A stretch of DNA of 64,000 bases from Tilletiaria anomala UBC 951. Lineage: Eukaryota > Basidiomycota > Exobasidiomycetes > Georgefischeriales > Tilletiariaceae. The DNA lies in contig NW_013546991.1 of assembly GCF_000711695.1 (NCBI RefSeq), positions 1 to 64,000 of the forward strand. The letters are read 5' to 3'. This document shows, in pieces, positions 57,886 to 64,000 of this stretch. A program made the translations under genes and the position numbers. Numbering within the stretch: the first letter of the stretch is position 1; each line of letters starts with the position of its first letter. Below the pieces are notes generated by a model. The model ran no database searches and was not told where the DNA came from. It worked only from the letters and a program-made list of their open reading frames with translations.

Positions 57886-60800
57886 TCAGGCAGAGAGTGT
57901 CTTGATGCTAGCTGTTCTAAGTACCGGTCCGCCCAGGCCTCGTACGACGGCTAAGCTGTCGGTATCTACAGGATTACGTCCCTTCCTCTTGTGCAGAGGC
58001 GCGGTCCACGTCGCATCGCGCAGCAGTATTTGCGCATAAGCTAACAGCGAAATGCTGCCTACGCCGTATCCTCGTCCTTGCGTTAGAGAGACTCCTCCGC
58101 TAGTTACAGCCCCGACTTGGCGGTTCTGATCCATTTGGCCTATTTCCAAGGCAAGCAACTCGTCCTGATGGTCGGAGAGTCCTTCGCTTGCAGCTGCGTG
58201 GAGCGTATTGCGCCAAGCGACGTCCCTCTCTGGCTTGTCGACGAAAATGCTGCTCATCTCTTCGAATTTACCACGGCGGCAGGCGGTCACTCTGACAGGC
58301 ACCATAGCAGTCGACAAACGCGAAAGATCGTTGATGGTTATACGGCTCCCTGGTAGGCTGAGAACTGCGCGGACGCGAGCCGACAAGTCCTCCGCCGAGA
58401 TCGTAGGCTCTTCGAGCAGAGCGCGCGCAAGACTTGTCAAAGCCTGGGTGCTCGCGCCAGCATTGATGTGGAGCAGCCAAGGCTGCGTCCTCTCGTTGAT
58501 GACAATGTCGCTCAAAATCGGATGAAGCTTTGCCTCATGTTGCGCTAGCTGAAATGCATTCCGCATGCATTTCGTCCACATTTGCTTCCCTCCAAAAGGA
58601 AAGTGGACACCTAGCTTGTCAAACTCGATGCGCTTGCCTTTCGGTCGCTTTTTCCATTCTCGCTTCCGAACTTGTGCCTCTTGCTTCCAATACGAATCAA
58701 ATGCAGCAGTACCGAGATAGTCATGTGGAAATGCTAAGCGACCGCCCTCGACGGCTTGCTGGCGGACTTGCGCTTGGCCCGCCACGCGGGTGCCAGGGTG
58801 CACAAGCGAATGCCAAAAGATCGACCCCCATCGGCATGGGACGAGCAAAGTGAACCCGTGAAGCGATTGCCGCTGGAGCTGATGATCGTGCGTAGTCGCA
58901 GCGTTGGACGTATGCTGGATGATGACCACCGGAACAATATCATCCATCGAAGTTGGCTCTAATCGCGAGCCTGGAATCAGTTGCTTGGACCTTCGGTGAT
59001 CGATATCGCCTTTTGAGAAGACGGGTGCTGCAGGCTTACGCCGCCAAAACGAACCAACGGCAAGGTCCTGCACGTTCAGTTCAGGGATATCCGTTTGGTT
59101 TGAGCCGGGTCCCCGCTTCTTATTATGGGCATGCTTGTGCTTCCCCTTAAATGGCGCTCCGAAGTCATCTTTACTCTTAGAACAGTTGGTCACCGCAGCT
59201 ACAGCATCGTTGCGAGGGAGCGAGGGAGGAAAGCTGCCAGCCGAAGATATTCAGCCAAGACTGTGCAGGATACGATCACTGGAGGCGGCATTTTCTCACC
59301 TGAGTCTTGGATCATGCACATCAAGCGACAGTACAAGTCCTGGCGGTACTTGACTCGGCGCCAAACCATGTGTGATCATTTTGAAAGCCTTTCGCTTTGC
59401 TGGCGGGGTGGTGTTAACTGGTCGCAGAACGCCACCTAACAGTCGTCCGCTGTCAGGGCCAACAAGCTCGAACGTGTTGAATCCTTCGAGGTCTACACTT
59501 GATTTGGCGTCAAGAGTCTCCGCCATCTTTACATGTAGTTCGCCTTCAAGAGATCTGGCAACTTGGGTCTCGTCCTTTGTCAGCGTCGAAGTGGTAAGAA
59601 GACCCGCCTCCTTCTGCCATGCTGAGTAGTCACAATAGAATCGCTTCAGCCGCTGGCGCACCTTCTCCGCCCGAGTGAGCCTGTTGTTCCTCCATAGTGA
59701 GGACGAACGCAGGCGAAGCTGTGCCATCAGTTTGTCTTGCTGAGTCTTGCTAATCGGGGCGCGCTCTCGCGGCTGCGTCAGCCGATGCAAAGCATCCCTT
59801 GCCATGGCAGCCAAAGAGAGCTTCTTTCGAAGCATTCTTCTGTTGGATCTGCGCCCTGAGGGTACGACAGCGTCGGAGGAAGGCGCGCTGCGCAACCGAT
59901 GTACTCCCACTTCGAGTCGGAAGTCGCCTTCGGTCGCTTTTTGATTTTCAGCAGAAGAGCTGCCAGTGCCAGGAGCATCCATATCCATAGCTTGGCTATC
60001 ATGATTGACGTACCTTGCAAGGCTAGAACGTCGATGCCGTGTCTTGCGCTTTTGCAACTCATTTTCTTCTTGAGCAGCTTGCAACAGAGCGTGATGCAGC
60101 ACAGTGGCTGCGCTCGGATGACAGCGAATGAGGGCTTCGCGGCGGGTCGAACTAGAGTGCGGGTCTCGCGACTCGGTTTCTGGCAACCAAAAAAGCCTCA
60201 AAGGCGCAATGAGCCTTGCGTGCGAGAGAAGGGAGCCCTCGCCGGCTGAAAGCGCCTCATCTCCAAGAATGTCGACAGGGTCATCATCCTTAAAGCCACT
60301 TGGCCCCGCTCCTTTCCCAGTGTCTGCGACGTCAAGCTTTCCTTGAAGGACTGGATCATTTTCCGAGTCCATCTCCTTCCCCTTGCTGCCTCCATACCTC
60401 GATCGAATGACCCTGCCGCCGGGTTTGCCAAGAAGCACCGTGCTGCATTCTGTGCTCCCGTCCCAGTACCTGGCCGAAGAATTGTCTTCCCAACCTGCAG
60501 CAACGCCGCCCCTCTTGATCACGCGAGCCAGTACGGTCTGAGAGAAAGCTAGTGCATCAAGCACGGTGGTACCTTCCTCATCCTCTGCATTCCCTTTGCC
60601 CTTTCCCCTTCCTGCGCGTGATGGATGCAACGGAACTGCGGTGCATGCGATTTTGAACCAGCTGTCGTAGCTTGCATCATGTATGATGATCTTTTCTTGC
60701 GCGCTCCTCCAGCTGGCACGATGGGCCTTCATGTGCGGCTTCTCTGCGACAATAAAGCCGGTCTGCGGCTGGGACGGTACGAGGTGCAGATCTTTGCCGA

Positions 60801-61578
60801 CCGACGTCGGCGGATGGGACTTGCGAGTCTTCTTCATTCCTAAAGTACCTGTCTCCAGTGACGAAGAAGGCAGATAATTGAGCCGATATCGCTTGATAAC
60901 CTTGTCGTCTGGGCTGCGCGTCATGTGAAAGCGTTTTGCATGCCACATGTGCGTCTCGAGCCATCGCGCACCCTGCCTCTTGCTCCGCTCTCTCAATCGC
61001 TGCTTTCGCAAATCTGCCAGCTTGACAGTCCGGTTAACGTCGCGCTTCCGCACTTGCGACCGAGTCTTGGCGAGCGTTTTGCTTGCTTGCAACTCTCTGG
61101 CCCCTTTGCTGCGAAGCCTCGCTGGCAGGCGCAACAAATTGTGCGAAGCGGCTCGACGGCGCATGTGTCGCGGAAGGAGCTGCCAGGCGCGAGTCGTCTG
61201 TGACGAGCGGGCGGAGGCCATAGCATTGAGCATGGCGCGTACCTGGAAGGCCCGCGAGGATAAAGCAGCTTCAACACTCAACTGAGGCGGAAGATTGCGA
61301 CGGCCCATACCGCCTAAGTAAGAAATCTCGGCAGCGAGAGACGGCTGAACATTCGCTGCCTGGACCGGGCCCCGCGAGCTTGCGTCTCGAGGCTGGCCAG
61401 CACCATATTTGGGGATCGGTGCTGCAAAGGTGGATGGCTGCTCTGCAGCAATGACACGCGCATCGCGCCTTTGTTGCATCCTCTGTATCTTGCGTGATGG
61501 ACTCCTGGCCACCTGACCAGATCCATTGGCGGCGGAGGCATTGCCGTCGAGAGGCCCTCGTTTGCGTTTGTTTACCAT
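57886..61578 (-). CDS. POP1: RNase P/MRP protein subunit POP1 (2 exons, 1188 aa)
   Basis: Largest protein of nuclear RNase P and RNase MRP, needed to fold their RNAs for tRNA 5'-end and rRNA processing. Exons (minus): 61578-59300 and 59173-57886; the sum is divisible by three. The POP1 N-terminal domain shows RRRAASHNLLRLPARLR, then the near-invariant LETHMWHAKRFHM, and KAHRASWRSAQEK. The POPLD domain in exon 2 reads HGFTLLVPCRWGSIFWHSLV followed by GGRLAFPHDYLGT. The C-terminal domain ends with GYGVGSISLLAYAQILL. An insert rich in Lys/Gly/Asp (about 60300-60430) separates the two halves. The splice joins DPRL to SKDDFGAP using an AAGAG acceptor. Longer than yeast POP1 (875 aa) through disordered inserts. 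Confidence 0.93.
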
Positions 61579-64000
61579 AGTGGTTATCGTCAGGCCAGCG
61601 CTTCAAAAAACAAACACTTTCATCCCCGTTCGCTTCGCCCGAAAGATGTGCATATCCTATGCATGGCCGTCAGACACATCCTTGACGACAATCAAGGATT
61701 ACTATCTGGAGCGATCAACCACGCGCTCGTAAGCCGGTAGCTTTCATGCTTTCTAAGGGAAGTGCCAGATCAAAATACGGAACCCGGGACTCGGAACTCG
61801 ACGCTACAATGAACAGTTGCAGTTTGAACTACTTATAACCAGTTGCTGCTTGCGCTGTACGTGCCAAATCTTGATTATAGTGCGGAGATGTTGCCATAGA
61901 TTGAAAAATGCAAGTATAAGCTGTCCGTAACATCGTTCTCATGGCGTTCATCCTCATGGACGAGAACTACACGCACAAAAAGACGAACAGGAGAACCAGC
62001 TTGAACGTGCGCAACTAGGCCCCTGCTTGAGGTTGCTGACCAGATTTTCATCGCGGAAGACATCCGCCAGCCAGAGCTGGAGGGTCGTGAAATACTGAGC
62101 GAAGTGTCAGAGGCAACCCAACTGCCCAACGTCTTTAACCCGAAGGATTGCGGATGAAAGAATGGAAAGAGATACAAAGGTAGATATAGCCACCTATAGG
62201 CCTTGGGCGTTGAGTGCTTGGGGACTGAGCTGCGTTTACTGCAGCTCGGTATCGCCAGAGCAATTCCTCGATCATCTGACACATTGGACATGCAGGCGAT
62301 ACTTATAAATGTGCAGCATTCGACCTTCTGTTGTGGATGGGTTACATCATGGGCTTTCAGATCCTCACTTCCCAAAGCACTTCACTGTATTCTATAACTA
62401 CATGGCCTCACAACGCTCAGCATTCTTCCAGGCGCAGCCTATTTTCTACCCCCAAGGACTAACGAACCGCTTTTTGGCTTCGATTACAGACAATAAGGCT
62501 GTCGTGTAAATTAGAGTGTACATACAAATGGCCTTGCGCAACACACGTTAAGCCCACTTCCCAATTTTGCAGATTCAGATTCCAGAACCAATGCAAAGCT
62601 CGGCGAACGCCAGAAAGATTAATAAGATATGTACACGACGTACAGGCTTAGGGAAGTGAGCTCGGCTGAAGGCACACAGTTACCTTGCAAAAATGTGACA
62701 TTTTGTAGCATCTCCTGCCTATTACCCGAGGACTATGATCCCTCTGTCCATCTGAAATGTGAGTTTCGACTAATTCACACACATTCGGCATTGTGATGCA
62801 AGTGAATCGGACGGGACGTTGCCTTGTCAAATGGCAATTGTGCATATGAATGGTGAACGGTTCACATTCATAAGGGACAAAGTGGCTGAGCGAGAATAAG
62901 TGATTATACATATATTGTTACTTGATGATCTGAAAGTGTGTGAGCCAGACCTGGCAATGTCGAAGGTGTTAATGTGTGTGCGCTTCACACATTTGCACAA
63001 GGTACTCTACTTTGTACAGTTTCAGACTATGGATCTGGAGATGCTTTTAGAGCATGAGTGGTCGTAATCAACTCTGCCACACTCTGCTTGCTTCATTCGT
63101 ATATCACGGATTTTATTTAAATCTACGATGAATGGGTTACGTATTACTGCGCCGTATGGTCCATACCATGATCGTGTGGATTACCCAGACCAGTCGCCGA
63201 GCCCAGAGGCCAGAACGTATCCCACGTCATGGTCACCCCCAATTGGTCTTACATTCTACATATAGAGTGGGAACCAGTTTACCACAAGGTCAGGGTCAGT
63301 ATGTGCGTAGCTCTGTACAAGAGGATCCCTCCCCATCGTTTACTCTACAACTGCCCTGCCATGCGCCACTATCTTCATGAGCCCGATCACGACTGAGCCC
63401 TGTTCATCGGCCACCACGCCTGGCGGGTGTCACAGACGCTTCATCATCTTTGCAGATCTGGGAAAATTTAGCCTTTGGACGCGGGCTACAACAAAGCAAT
63501 AACACTCCAGCAACTGATCGACACTCCAACATCAACCCGTTCAATACTCGCATAGGCATGATGATGACATGCTCCTTCATCATTGCCTTTCACCAGCTAA
63601 TACTCGTGATCTGAACCCCCGGCCCTGAAGTCTGAACTCGGAGCGCCCGCGAGTGGAACAGGGCCAGCATTGCGCCATGTTTGCTGCGATTCAGCCCATG
63701 TACCACATTTAGACTAACTCCGTAGGACGGCAATCCGTTTGATTCCATTGCATCAACATTTTCCGGTTCCGACTTGCGACTCAGCTTCCAGCTCTTCCAG
63801 CCTTCGACATGGGACGGCACTTTCACGCATGGAGGAGGAACGATTAGACCTCGGAGTAGCGCAGATCTGTGCAGGCTAAGGAACCAGCCACACGGAGATC
63901 GGAGATTCGCGTCCCGACGACGCCTGGCTCCCTGGAGTACTTGTCCTTGTACACAGCGTGGAATCACCTCGAGCTTCTCATCACAGCCATGTAGACCCGA
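61579..64000. other. 2.4 kb without a supportable gene
   Basis: The start is the POP1 promoter. From about 61800 the sequence is AT-richer. One plus-strand frame at about 62020-62155 reads like an acidic protein piece (EVADQIFIAEDIRQPELEG) but has stops on both sides and no match I know. The other open frames, including 63590-63967 on the minus strand, have no motif. The window ends here, so part of a gene beyond the edge could have its flank in this stretch. Confidence 0.45.

Overview
The window is nuclear DNA of a fungus, most likely a basidiomycete of the Ustilaginomycotina (smut-type) group. The evidence is dense protein genes on both strands, many introns of about 60-160 bases with GTGAGT/GTAAGT donors and CTGAC/CTGAT-like branch sites, moderately high GC, and typical fungal gene families. 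The lineage is an inference; I saw no rRNA, tRNA, CRISPR array or convincing transposon. Most gene models below are spliced by hand. For each I required GT-AG ends and a total exon length divisible by three.

Region 1-12 kb holds catabolic enzymes around a polymerase I factor: a secreted copper amine oxidase, HMG-CoA lyase, the Pol I core factor RRN7 (minus strand) and an SCPx-type thiolase. The lyase and the thiolase both end in the peroxisomal tripeptide AKL. Region 12-25 kb holds a very long minus-strand gene that ends in an HD-domain 5'-deoxynucleotidase, a long disordered Ser/Gln-rich protein, deoxyribose-phosphate aldolase, and an RRM RNA-binding protein. Region 25-37 kb has a small unrecognised gene, a broken AhpD-like gene, an LDB19-type alpha-arrestin, an adiponectin-receptor/hemolysin-III-like membrane protein and a PNS1 choline-transporter-like protein.

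Region 37-46 kb is the accessory part: a clearly decayed cryptochrome/photolyase gene, an MTC5/WDR59 gene that seems to lack its usual C-terminal RING, and a 2.3 kb stretch with unrecognised coding relics. Region 46-62 kb returns to housekeeping genes: COG7, the calpain RIM13/PalB, exosome RRP45, SAGA subunit SPT7 and RNase P/MRP POP1. The last 2.4 kb shows no supportable gene.

The genes do not form one operon-like system. Links worth noting are the peroxisomal/mitochondrial acyl-CoA pair (HMG-CoA lyase and SCPx thiolase), the deoxynucleotide breakdown pair (HD nucleotidase and deoxyribose-phosphate aldolase) and the trafficking/nutrient-signalling set (LDB19, MTC5, COG7, RIM13). I did not find a convincing wholly new biological system. 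The best leads are an exceptionally small internal exon carrying a metal-site histidine, the large HD fusion, the dead photolyase, and the unidentified relics at 44.5-45.7 kb.
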